Source: Candidatus Gastranaerophilales bacterium (GTDB taxonomy: Bacteria > Cyanobacteriota > Vampirovibrionia > Gastranaerophilales > Gastranaerophilaceae). From it: a stretch of 64,000 bases of DNA. Positions 44,345 to 52,810 of this stretch are shown here, in pieces. Location: positions 62,001 through 126,000 of the forward strand of contig CANQJT010000005.1 in the NCBI GenBank assembly GCA_947624325.1, written 5' to 3'. A program made the translations under genes and the position numbers. Position 1 is the first letter of the stretch; every line of letters begins with the position of its first letter. The notes under the pieces were generated by a model. That model made no database searches. It was not told the origin of the DNA and saw only the letters and a list, made by a program, of their open reading frames with translations.

Positions 44345-44414
44345 TTATTTAACAAGTCGTATAAAATACAACTTATATATAAAATATTATTTAACAAGTC
44401 GCATAAATTGTAAC
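44345..44414. repeat. pair of 28-bp direct repeats after the Mu-like module
   Basis: TTATTTAACAAGTCG followed by ATAAA and AAC is found at 44345-44372 and again at 44387-44414, matching at 24 of 28 positions with a 42-base period. Such repeats at a transposon end are usually transposase-binding sites, so this may be the right end of the Mu-like element. A weak inverted match (AATTTATCGAACT, about 39288-39300) is the only left-end candidate I could see. Confidence 0.5.
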
Positions 44415-44440
44415 ATTATATTAAAAAATATTCTAAAGAA

Positions 44441-44469
44441 TTGAAAAATTTTTCACATAGTGTTATAAC
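44441..44469 (+). promoter_or_regulatory. promoter of the T4-beta-like gene
   Basis: TTGAAA (44441-44446), a 17-base spacer, TATAAC (44464-44469): close to consensus. The -10 box lies inside the palindrome at 44458-44487. Confidence 0.65.
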
Positions 44470-44487
44470 ATGCATATTATAACACTA
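44458..44487. promoter_or_regulatory. 30-bp near-perfect palindrome (operator) over the -10 box
   Basis: TAGTGTTATAA (44458-44468) and its exact reverse complement TTATAACACTA (44477-44487) flank an 8-base centre, CATGCATA, whose inner six bases are also palindromic. Only one pair of the 30 bases mismatches. It covers the -10 box and start of transcription of the beta-like gene, the classical place for a dimeric repressor. The ribosome binding site AAAGGA follows at 44491. Confidence 0.75.
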
Positions 44488-44503
44488 CAGAAAGGATGAA
44501 AAT

Positions 44504-45580
44504 ATGATTAATCATAGCACATATATTCCAATCCTTAAATGGAAACAAGGAGAATACCAAGCATTATCTGAGTTAACACCTGAAATTAAAAAGAATATCG
44601 TACCTCTTTTTGAAATCCCACCAATAGGATTTGATTTTGAAAATCGTAAACAGTCAAAAACCATAGACGAGCACATTCAACATTTAGGAAGCAGACTTAA
44701 GAAAAAATGGGGAAGCGCACAGTGTCTGATTGATGTTACACCTCTTATTCTTCAAGATTCAGAACACATTGCATATATACCAAAAATATTTGAATTATAC
44801 CGGTCGGAAAGTTGTGAAGTTACACCTGTCATAACGCTTGATGCAAAAGAAGAGACAATTGAAGCTATCAAACAAATAGCTCATTTAGATAAAAGGGGGA
44901 TTTGCTTGCGTCTAAAATCTTCTTTCATAGCAGACGGAATTAACGAGAATATAGCATCATTTCTTTCAAAAATTGAGTTACATAAATCCAATGTTGATCT
45001 TCTTGTAGATTTTGAAGATTTGCCCTTTAGTGGTCAATTTGAACAATTTTTTGATTTTCTCATTTCGAATTTAAAAACTTTAAAAGAAATCAATCTATGG
45101 CGTTCCTTTGCTATTTGTGGAGGTTCATTCCCAAAAAATGCAGATCAAAATAATGCAAAGCGCTTAGAGTGGCTACTGTATAAAAAATGTTATAATTCTT
45201 TCGTTGACAGCTATAGGTTACCAGCATTCGGTGATTACAATATAAATTCAAAAGAGTTCGTTGAATTAGACATGCGTTTGGTAAAACCTTATGCCAAATT
45301 AAGATATACTTTAAATGAAAATTGGTATATTGACAGAGGAACAGCCGTAAGAGGTCGAGATTCAAGGGGGTTTGGTCAATTTAGAGGTATGTGTCAAAAA
45401 TTAATTGAAACTCCATATTACAGAGGCAAAGAATTTTCAAATGGTGACAAATATATATACGATTGCGCAAACGGTACTGAAAATACAGGAAATTTATCAA
45501 CGTGGGTAAAAGTTTCTGTTAATCAACATTTAACAAAAGTGGTTCATGATCTCGCCAATTTGTACGGGTTTTCAATTTAA
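44504..45580 (+). CDS. T4 beta-protein-like family protein (Beta_protein)
   Basis: 358 residues. The opening YIPILKWKQGEYQALSEL and VPLFEIPPIG, a central barrel-like part (VDLLVDFEDLPF), and the end YYRGKEFSNGDKYIYDCANG then GNLSTWVKVSVNQHLTKVV match the Beta_protein family (PF14350 pattern as I recall it), first seen in phage T4 and now in many bacterial genomes. Function is not established. It has its own palindrome-controlled promoter and overlaps the sce7726 gene tail-to-tail by 62 bases. In other genomes the two families are often neighbours, which suggests a joint function. Confidence 0.75.
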   Translation: MINHSTYIPILKWKQGEYQALSELTPEIKKNIVPLFEIPPIGFDFENRKQSKTIDEHIQHLGSRLKKKWGSAQCLIDVTPLILQDSEHIAYIPKIFELYRSESCEVTPVITLDAKEETIEAIKQIAHLDKRGICLRLKSSFIADGINENIASFLSKIELHKSNVDLLVDFEDLPFSGQFEQFFDFLISNLKTLKEINLWRSFAICGGSFPKNADQNNAKRLEWLLYKKCYNSFVDSYRLPAFGDYNINSKEFVELDMRLVKPYAKLRYTLNENWYIDRGTAVRGRDSRGFGQFRGMCQKLIETPYYRGKEFSNGDKYIYDCANGTENTGNLSTWVKVSVNQHLTKVVHDLANLYGFSI

Positions 45581-46124
45581 GACGCACGTTATCTTTTAAA
45601 TCCTTTAATGAGTACTCATTTACGCATAATTCATACAAAAATGACTTATTCTTGTGAATTATGTTATTTGGAAGTCCTTTTTCAATTAATAAGTCTGAAA
45701 CTTCATTTTTCCACAGAAGTTTAATCAGAGCCGCAGGATCAACATTTTTATTTTTATGTTCAGTTCTGTAAGTATATAGTTTAATATTGTTTTGTTTAGT
45801 TCTTTTTGCAACTTTTATACCCCACCAATCAGGAATTATTTTTATCGCATCATCAAAATGAGATTCTGAACAGACCAAAGTAAGTTTATCCATAACTTTG
45901 CTATAATACTCTGCTTGTAGAGGTAATCGTTCCAAAGTATCAGCTTCGCTTTTAATTTCATAGCCATGGATAATACCATTAATAACTGCCACATCAACTC
46001 TGCATAGACCTTGCAATAAGCCTAGCTCGTTTATAATAATTGTATCAGCATCTCTGTATTTTTTTTCTAATTTTTGATTCAAGACACTTCTTATATCTTG
46101 ATCTTTAAGCAAAACTCTTTTCAT
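45519..46124 (-). CDS. sce7726 family protein, possible PD-(D/E)xK nuclease
   Basis: 201 residues from ATG 46124; a longer frame to 46136 is possible. RVDVAVINGIIHGYEIKSEADTLERL has the D...(E)xK layout of a PD-(D/E)xK nuclease core (D in RVDVAV, E-I-K). The later part is helical (PAALIKLLWKNEVSDLLIEKG). It faces the beta-like gene and the two coding ends overlap by 62 bases, so one transcript could interfere with the other. Nuclease activity is inferred from motif alone. Confidence 0.7.
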   Translation of the reverse strand: MKRVLLKDQDIRSVLNQKLEKKYRDADTIIINELGLLQGLCRVDVAVINGIIHGYEIKSEADTLERLPLQAEYYSKVMDKLTLVCSESHFDDAIKIIPDWWGIKVAKRTKQNNIKLYTYRTEHKNKNVDPAALIKLLWKNEVSDLLIEKGLPNNIIHKNKSFLYELCVNEYSLKDLKDNVRLKLKTRTNWRDHEPLLLNVD

Positions 46125-46187
46125 GATTCCACACATACAATAATATTAAATATCAAGTAAAAATGCAAAGCATATTACACCTGATAA

Positions 46188-46200
46188 TGTATATTATACA
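46188..46200 (-). promoter_or_regulatory. palindromic -10 region of the sce7726 gene
   Basis: TGTATATTATACA is a 13-bp palindrome; on the minus strand it contains TATAAT (46194-46199). Transcription would start near 46187, leaving a 60-base leader before the ATG at 46124. Confidence 0.4.
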
Positions 46201-46332
46201 CAAAATTCAGCTTTTTGTACGAACATATTTGCATCAAGACTTGACTGTATACTATTGCTTTTATAACTTCTTTCAACAAAAATATATAAAATAATTTTTA
46301 TCAAAAAGCTCAAATGTAAACATACTTTAAAC

Positions 46333-46519
46333 TTCCGACTAGCTTCCGAGTTTGGAGGTGAGGAAATTCAAAACGGACTTTTTGTCCGGAAAGTGTCAAC
46401 GGGGAACATGGCTATATATTTAGGTTTTAGCGACTTTGCCGGATATATAGTGGAAAGTTGCCGCCAAATTGTGGACAATAAAGTGACTTTATGAGTAGTT
46501 TCAGTCAACCACTCGGAAG
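46333..46519. ncRNA. candidate structured RNA, about 190 nt
   Basis: CTTCCGAGT (46333-46341) pairs with ACTCGGAAG (46511-46519), closing a region with two inner stems: CGGAC/GTCCG (46374-46378 with 46384-46388) and CTATATAT/ATATATAG (46412-46419 with 46443-46450). A further hairpin, GCCGA/TCGGC (46541-46553), then a T run, follows and may terminate it. GC-richer than its surroundings; no gene covers 46125-46699. It matches no RNA family I know. The strand is not certain; stems read equally on both. Confidence 0.35.
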
Positions 46520-46582
46520 GGGGTGTAATTCAAACATAAAGCCGAATTTCGGCAGAAAAATATTTTTTCAAATGTCCCATTA

Positions 46583-46660
46583 AAACCCAGTTGCCCTGTC
46601 GCTCACATTGCCCTCGCTTACCAGACTTCGTCCGTCCGCAATTTCGCTTTGTATCTCACC
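46583..46660 (-). repeat. dispersed repeat related to the RNA-like region at 19.2 kb
   Basis: Read on the minus strand, GCGAAATTGCGGACGG, GAAGTCTGGTAAGCGAGGG lines up with GCGGAATTTCGGACGG and CAAGTCCGGTAAGTGAGGG at about 19258-19297, in the same order and spacing. It ends beside the tRNA-Asn gene. Confidence 0.55.
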
Positions 46661-46695
46661 TACGGTTCTCGTCCCACTTATAAAAATAAAAAGAT

Positions 46696-46770
<75 letters not shown>

Positions 46771-46880
46771 ATATCTGTTTTTATAATACTTGAAAATCAT
46801 TTAATTGTAAAGTATTTAATTCTAAATTAAAAATGGATACATTGTGGGACATAGAAGATTAGTGAAGTTGGTAGAGATAA

Positions 46881-46952
<72 letters not shown>

Positions 46953-46988
46953 ATATAAAATTATTATAAACTAAAAAAAATTTTCTTT

Positions 46989-49751
46989 TCAATGCTTTTG
47001 ATAATATTCTAAATAATTTATTGAAGCTTTATTATTTGAGCTTGTTACTGCCGATTTCTGATTATTATATACAACCTTAGCTTTATCTTTCGGCAGTCTG
47101 TCTTTTAACGGTTTTTTACCCGTTAACAATCTCATAAATTTAAAATATTTACCGGCTAATCCTTTTCTGTTTTCATTCTTCTCGTCAAGTTCCTGCAGTT
47201 GTTCATAAGTTTTTCTTCTTACAGGCATACCTATTGACTTTCTTGTAACAATTTCAGTCGTTAGTGTATTTGGTGCTACAACTAATGCCATACCAAGTAA
47301 TGAACTGTTATATAACGATTTAAATGTAGAATTGAACAGATTAATAAACATTGCTTGATAGAATAATGCACTTAATCTTTGTATTATTCTTTCATTAGCT
47401 TTTTCTTTGGCTTGTTCTTTGTTTTCCCCGTTAGATTTTATCATTACCATATTATAATTATCCGCAACTAAGAAGGCAGAAGTTACAAGTGATGATGCAA
47501 CTTTTGACAACATTGCCAAATCCGTGTTTTTATTACTTGATTGAGATACCTCATCAAAAGATTTTTCTACTGCATCTGTTATATATCTTTTTAATCTTAA
47601 ACTTTCTTTTTTTATTTTTTCCGTTTCATGCGGTTCTGTTTTAATTAGACACCGTAAATCCGATGTCTCTCGCTTAAATATATCCATTGCATTAACAAAT
47701 ACATTTTGATTTATTTTATTTGATGACTTAGCCTGTCTTTCACCTAAAACTTCTTTGACTGTCTTTTTTAGTGCTTTTTCAAATGCATTCGGCTTATTAT
47801 GTTTTTTCATTCCGTTTTCTATAATTTTATCCGATGAAAACATAATAACTGATTTAATAATATTAAATGGTTTTTTTAGAATTCCTAATACAAATTTAAA
47901 CGGTTCAATTACAAAATCAACCAACGGTTTTATTTTTCTTTCTACTTGAACAGGAATTTCTTGCGAATTACTTTCAACTGTTTTTGATATAGTATCTGAT
48001 AATTTTTTTATTTTATCATCAGAAAGTTCTAATTTATTAGTCTTTAATTTTTCTATTATATTTTTTATTAATTTAGAATAATCTTTTTCTTCAATTGCAC
48101 TTGCATTTTTACGGAATGCAGTTTTTATCGTTTCACCTACTATTTTAGAATCAGCATCATTCAGTTTTATACCCAAGGCATTAATCTCTGAAGATATCGA
48201 TTCTACTACATCATCTAACTTTGATTCCGGAATGGTATATTTAAATATTTGTATAATTCCATCCTGTGTTTTCTTTGCATATTTATTTTTAACTAATTCA
48301 TGCCCCTCTGCAATTTCAGTGCATCCGACATCCTTTATAGTTTTAATAATTTCTTCATATTCTTTTTCGGGCATTTCAAAATTCTTATATGCCAGTTTAT
48401 CATATATTTTTTCTTTAATTAATTTACCTATTTCATTTATTTTTTGTACAAATTTACTGTTTTTAGTTAAAGAACTGTTTTTTATAAAACTTATTATAAA
48501 ACCGCCACCAATAAGTATACATATAGCCGTTTTCAAAGTTTTCATATTTATTAATGCTTTTCTGGGTTCTTCTTTCTTCTCTGATTTGTTCTCGGATGTA
48601 TTTGATGACGAAATATTATCAGTAAATGAAATTAACTCACTAAATACGGATTTATTTTTAATTCCCTCTGATTTAGATTCATTTACGATTTTGGCAGGTT
48701 CTTGATTTGCAAGCTGATTATTATTGTGTTTTTTATTGTAATTTTTTGCCTTTTCTTTAGATAAAAACCAGATTGGCTTTTTTAAACTCAATCTTGATAT
48801 TATTTCAGAAACTAATACAATTAATGCACCTGCAACGGGAACAAAAATCGGACTTGTATTTACTTTTTTTGTAAAAGCACCAAACATTATTAATTGTGCA
48901 TAGGCGGTAATTAAAACTCTTGCTATTTCTTGTTTTTGTCTTTGTTTAGCTTCTTTTTTTGAATCTTCCTTTGAATCTCCGCACAAAACAGCCAGATTAT
49001 ACGCATCATTAGCTAAAAATATTACGGGAATAAGTCCTGAAACTATTCTGTTTAAGGGTCTTTCATATGCAGTATTAAAATTCCCCGTATTTTTGTCAAA
49101 AAACTTATTACTTATTTTATATAAATTAGATTTTATATAATTGAGACCTTCTTTTGCTATTGCAGCAGATTCGGGATATTTTTTAGGATCGCTTAAAATC
49201 TTTAATAATTTATCATAATCTATATTTTTTTCTTTCGCAAAATTTTTAACAGCAAGCTCTGTCTTATCATACATACCTTTAATAATACTTGTTTTTTGAC
49301 CGAGCTCATTTATTTTTCTGGGAGTTCTTAACAGCGGTTTACGGTATATTTTATCAGCTGTCTTTTTAAATACAGGAGTTCTTTTTAATACCCAGCTAAT
49401 CATATCCAGAGGGAGTGTAATAAAAGGGAATATTATATTTTCTACAAAAGATAAAAACTTACTTTTAGGATTTATTGATGTTATACCTTGTTCCAAATTC
49501 AATTTTGCGGCGGATTTTATAATTTTTTCATTGCTCAGCTTCGCTATTTTTTTACCCATTCTGGATGGGATATCCTTGCCGTATATCTGAGAAAATATAT
49601 TCATTATACTTTCATCGGCTTTTGAAATTATTGTATCAGGAACTCCTTTAAAAGTTGGATTTGAGTGAAGTTTAGTGTTTACAGAATTTTTTAATTCCTG
49701 TTTTTTATCTTTCGCAGATATATTAACCAGCCTATGGGCTGCTATTTTCAT
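46989..49751 (-). CDS. giant helical membrane-associated protein, internally duplicated
   Basis: 920 residues from ATG 49751; GGGATT is a modest binding site, and the longer frame adds residues that look non-coding. FKG at 34-36 is a motif I associate with this lineage. Two halves share the motif around LANDAYNLAVLCGDSKEDSK and ADNYNMVMIKSNGENKEQAK, each followed by a helix of the KEA..R..ARVL type and then a hydrophobic segment, so the protein arose by internal duplication. Several other hydrophobic stretches suggest membrane contact. Long charged linkers are coiled-coil-like. No enzymatic motif. Function unknown. Confidence 0.75.
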   Translation of the reverse strand: MKIAAHRLVNISAKDKKQELKNSVNTKLHSNPTFKGVPDTIISKADESIMNIFSQIYGKDIPSRMGKKIAKLSNEKIIKSAAKLNLEQGITSINPKSKFLSFVENIIFPFITLPLDMISWVLKRTPVFKKTADKIYRKPLLRTPRKINELGQKTSIIKGMYDKTELAVKNFAKEKNIDYDKLLKILSDPKKYPESAAIAKEGLNYIKSNLYKISNKFFDKNTGNFNTAYERPLNRIVSGLIPVIFLANDAYNLAVLCGDSKEDSKKEAKQRQKQEIARVLITAYAQLIMFGAFTKKVNTSPIFVPVAGALIVLVSEIISRLSLKKPIWFLSKEKAKNYNKKHNNNQLANQEPAKIVNESKSEGIKNKSVFSELISFTDNISSSNTSENKSEKKEEPRKALINMKTLKTAICILIGGGFIISFIKNSSLTKNSKFVQKINEIGKLIKEKIYDKLAYKNFEMPEKEYEEIIKTIKDVGCTEIAEGHELVKNKYAKKTQDGIIQIFKYTIPESKLDDVVESISSEINALGIKLNDADSKIVGETIKTAFRKNASAIEEKDYSKLIKNIIEKLKTNKLELSDDKIKKLSDTISKTVESNSQEIPVQVERKIKPLVDFVIEPFKFVLGILKKPFNIIKSVIMFSSDKIIENGMKKHNKPNAFEKALKKTVKEVLGERQAKSSNKINQNVFVNAMDIFKRETSDLRCLIKTEPHETEKIKKESLRLKRYITDAVEKSFDEVSQSSNKNTDLAMLSKVASSLVTSAFLVADNYNMVMIKSNGENKEQAKEKANERIIQRLSALFYQAMFINLFNSTFKSLYNSSLLGMALVVAPNTLTTEIVTRKSIGMPVRRKTYEQLQELDEKNENRKGLAGKYFKFMRLLTGKKPLKDRLPKDKAKVVYNNQKSAVTSSNNKASINYLEYYQKH

Positions 49752-49842
49752 CTTAATCCCTTTATTATTATTCACTAAATCCAATCATAATAAAAATCTT
49801 AAAAGATTTTTTTGCCATGTTCGTATTAAAAATTAACAATAA

Positions 49843-50595
49843 TTATTCCGGATATCTTGATGTGGCATGCAAAAGCATTTTAGCCAGCTTATCCGCCCCT
49901 TCAAATCCTCTTTTTTTGATTTTTTCAGAAGCAATTTCAACATTATATTTAACAAATTTATGTTTTACCGTAAATGACGAATTTTCCTCATTAATATCCA
50001 TTATTACATAACACGAATCAGGACTTTCACTGAACGGACGACCTATACTTCCCACATTTACAACAGTTTGTTCCGTATTTGTCTGATAACCGCAAGGCAT
50101 ATGTGTATGTCCGCAGAATATTATATTTGCATCAGTATCTTTTATTATTTCTTCCACTACATTTATCGGCATATCAGGATATATATTTTCATCATTTTTT
50201 CTGGGTGAACCATGAACTAACAATATCTTTATACCGAATAAATTTATTTCTTCCTTTTCTTTTAAATTTTTAAGGAATTCTTTATCACTATCATTTAATA
50301 TTTTACTGTCTGCAAGATATGCACTGCCCATAATTGCATTTGTGTTTATAATTTTATTATATGTATCAAACGAAAACTCCGAAAGCATTTTATCGGTATT
50401 ACCCTGAATTATTTTAAAATTATCAGATTTAACAAGTTCTTTTATTTTCTCTAAAGTTTTAACAGGCTCAGGGCCTGCTAAAACAATATCACCGAGACAA
50501 AATATTTTAGAACAGTTTTCAGATTTAATATCCTTCAAAACACTGTTTAAAGCATCCAAATTCCCATGTATATCTGAAATTATTGCAATTTTCAT
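49843..50595 (-). CDS. metallophosphoesterase (YfcE/MJ0936-like)
   Basis: 250 residues with the full set of metal-binding motifs: DIHGN (D8, H10), GDIV (~36), GNTD (~66), VHGS and GHTHMP. It hydrolyses phosphodiesters or phosphomonoesters with two metal ions; the substrate cannot be read off. Divergent from ispG. Confidence 0.85.
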   Translation of the reverse strand: MKIAIISDIHGNLDALNSVLKDIKSENCSKIFCLGDIVLAGPEPVKTLEKIKELVKSDNFKIIQGNTDKMLSEFSFDTYNKIINTNAIMGSAYLADSKILNDSDKEFLKNLKEKEEINLFGIKILLVHGSPRKNDENIYPDMPINVVEEIIKDTDANIIFCGHTHMPCGYQTNTEQTVVNVGSIGRPFSESPDSCYVIMDINEENSSFTVKHKFVKYNVEIASEKIKKRGFEGADKLAKMLLHATSRYPE

Positions 50596-50646
50596 TTCTA
50601 ATCCCCATCTTATTATGCTAATATAATTTTAGCAGGAATAAAAAGC

Positions 50647-51702
50647 ATGATTAAAAGAAGAAAATCAAAACAAATTCAAATAGGTAATGTTAAAATCGGC
50701 GGTGATGCCCCAATTAGTGTCCAATCAATGACAAATACCGATACAAGAGATGTAAAATCAACATTAAGACAAATTAATGAATTAAAAGACCAAGGATGTG
50801 AATTGGTAAGACTTGCCATATTAAATCCTGATGCAGCAGATGCAATAAAAGAAATTAAAAAAGCTTCTCCTATCCCTCTAATTGCTGACATTCATTTTGA
50901 TTACAGACTTGCTATAAAATGCATTGAAAACGGGATTGATGCTTTGAGAATAAACCCAGGTAACATTGGAAAAGAAGAACATACAAAAAAAGTGGTAAAT
51001 CTTGCTAAAATTAATAATATTCCTATCAGAATAGGAATTAACGGGGGTTCGCTTGAAAAAGAATTTGCCTCGCTTGATATTCCTCTATCTGAAAAAATGG
51101 TAGAAAGCGCTTTAAGACATATTAGGATTTTAGAAGATAATAATTTTGATAAAATTAAAATTTCTTTAAAATCTAGTGATGTTATGACAACAATTGAAGC
51201 ATACAGGTTAATGGCTGAAAAAGTTGATTATCCGCTTCATTTAGGTGTTACCGAAGCAGGAACATATTTTGGAGGTATTGTTAAATCTGCAGTTGGGCTA
51301 GGCACTCTTTTAGCCGAAGGAATTGGTGATACTATAAGGGTTTCATTAACTGATTCACCTTTGGAAGAAGTTAAAGCAGGTTATATGATACTTAAATCTT
51401 TGGGATTAAGGCAAAAAGGAATAAATTTTATATCTTGCCCGACCTGCGGAAGAACTCAAATTGATTTGATAAAACTTGCAAAAGAAGTTGAAAAAAGGCT
51501 TGAGAATTTTAATAAACCGTTAACAATAGCAGTAATGGGCTGTGCCGTTAACGGACCGGGGGAAGCAAAACATGCTGATTACGGAATTGCCGGCGGAATT
51601 AATGAAGGATATATTTTTAAAAAAGGTGAAATTATTAAAAGACTTCCCGAAAATAAACTTTTAGATGAATTTATAAATCTCATCCAAACAGAGAATATTT
51701 AA
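50647..51702 (+). CDS. ispG: 4-hydroxy-3-methylbut-2-enyl diphosphate synthase (flavodoxin)
   Basis: Penultimate enzyme of the MEP isoprenoid route, a 4Fe-4S reductive dehydroxylase. 351 residues, bacterial single-domain form. Opens VKIGGDAPISVQSMTNTDT; cluster ligands C264 and C267 in SCPTCGRT and C299 in MGCAVNGPGEAKHADYGIAGG. MEP use, not mevalonate, fits a cyanobacteria-related or Gram-negative host. Confidence 0.97.
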   Translation: MIKRRKSKQIQIGNVKIGGDAPISVQSMTNTDTRDVKSTLRQINELKDQGCELVRLAILNPDAADAIKEIKKASPIPLIADIHFDYRLAIKCIENGIDALRINPGNIGKEEHTKKVVNLAKINNIPIRIGINGGSLEKEFASLDIPLSEKMVESALRHIRILEDNNFDKIKISLKSSDVMTTIEAYRLMAEKVDYPLHLGVTEAGTYFGGIVKSAVGLGTLLAEGIGDTIRVSLTDSPLEEVKAGYMILKSLGLRQKGINFISCPTCGRTQIDLIKLAKEVEKRLENFNKPLTIAVMGCAVNGPGEAKHADYGIAGGINEGYIFKKGEIIKRLPENKLLDEFINLIQTENI

Positions 51703-51758
51703 ATATTGCAATATACAAAAAAATAATATATCATGTTATTAAAAAGGGGATTTATTCT

Positions 51759-52052
51759 ATGAAAAAGATAGCAGTAATATTTTCTATAATTTTAATCGCA
51801 CAATCAGCAAATGCTTTTGTTGATTCCCAATATATGAAAACAGAACAATTTTTAACAAATATCGGATATTCTGCAGAAAATGCAAGAATTGTTGAAATGA
51901 ACTCTGATAACCCGTATAGAGAACCTAATATTAATAATGATAAAAATATAGCCAGAAGGTTATATCATTATCTTGTTCCCGGTCAAAACGGAGATCTGGA
52001 TTTTTATAATCACAGCGGCAGTTATAACGGATGGAGCTGGAAAGATTACTAA
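51759..52052 (+). CDS. small secreted protein of unknown function
   Basis: 97 residues. Signal peptide (KKIAVIFSIILIAQSANA, cleavage after ANA) leaves a 78-residue polar protein with conserved-looking YLVPGQNGDLDFYNHSGSYN near the end. AAAAGGGG precedes the ATG, and a strong terminator closes the gene. Confidence 0.7.
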   Translation: MKKIAVIFSIILIAQSANAFVDSQYMKTEQFLTNIGYSAENARIVEMNSDNPYREPNINNDKNIARRLYHYLVPGQNGDLDFYNHSGSYNGWSWKDY

Positions 52053-52071
52053 AAAGAACTCTATTTTATCT

Positions 52072-52102
52072 AAAAAGAAGATACTCATAGTATCTTCTTT
52101 TT
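52072..52102 (+). terminator. intrinsic terminator of the small secreted protein gene
   Basis: AAAAAGAAGATACT (52072-52085) pairs exactly with AGTATCTTCTTTTT (52089-52102) across a CAT loop; 14 bp with the T-rich right arm acting as the U tract. It probably works in both directions. Confidence 0.9.
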
Positions 52103-52132
52103 GTTTATAAGTAAATATGATATTATTATTTT

Positions 52133-52810
52133 ATGAATAAATTTTATTTAAAACTCATTATAATTATTTTAATTACTACTTTTTCCTGCACTCAGGCATA
52201 TGCAAATAATTTATCACAGGCACAAAAACTCTTAAAAAAAGCGAAAATGACCTCGGTTCGGGAAGAAAGTTATGATTACATAAATAAAGCAAGAGTTTTA
52301 TTTGAAGATGAATATGAAAATAACCCCTCTAATGTTGAAGTGCTTATTGGTTTATCTAAAACATTTCAATTAATAGGAGATAGAAAAGAAGCAAAATTAT
52401 ATGTTATAAAAGCCTATAATTTAAGACCTACTGATCCGTTAATTCAAAGAGAAATGGGGGATTTCTACTACAGTTTTCAAGAGTATTCAACGGCGATAGA
52501 ATACTATAAACTTGCTCTGGCATCAGGTTTATTAAGAGATTATGAAACGAACCTGCAAACTGCTAAATGTTATGAAAAATTAGGTGATTTGGATAATGCT
52601 GAACTTTATTATAAAATATGTAATCACGTAAATCCAAAAGGTCGTGAAGCAATGAATAAAGTTAATGAATATGACTCGGCTAAACACCCTGATAATACTG
52701 AAGAACTTGACAATGCAAAATACAAGTATTTATTTAAAAGTAAAAAACCTTCTGTTGAAGAACAAATTCAAACAGAAACCGACGAGATAATTAAACAATT
52801 ATCAAATTAA
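52133..52810 (+). CDS. secreted TPR-repeat protein
   Basis: 225 residues. Signal peptide (LIIIILITTFSCTQAYA); the Cys in it could be a lipobox but the preceding residues do not fit well. TPR motifs run from ~60 to ~190, e.g. EVLIGLSKTFQLIGDRKEAK and AKCYEKLGDLDNAELYYK. TPR proteins scaffold complexes in the periplasm or outer membrane. Its stop overlaps the convergent ychF stop by four bases. Confidence 0.8.
   Translation: MNKFYLKLIIIILITTFSCTQAYANNLSQAQKLLKKAKMTSVREESYDYINKARVLFEDEYENNPSNVEVLIGLSKTFQLIGDRKEAKLYVIKAYNLRPTDPLIQREMGDFYYSFQEYSTAIEYYKLALASGLLRDYETNLQTAKCYEKLGDLDNAELYYKICNHVNPKGREAMNKVNEYDSAKHPDNTEELDNAKYKYLFKSKKPSVEEQIQTETDEIIKQLSN

Noticed and set aside
46989-49751. Plus-strand frames inside the giant gene (47755-47949, 48232-48705)
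   Set aside because: They are antisense shadows of a long coding frame with clear internal protein repeats.
52133-52210. Lipoprotein signal in the TPR protein
   Set aside because: The residues before the Cys (TTFSC) do not fit a lipobox well; cleavage after AYA is more natural. Left as a note.
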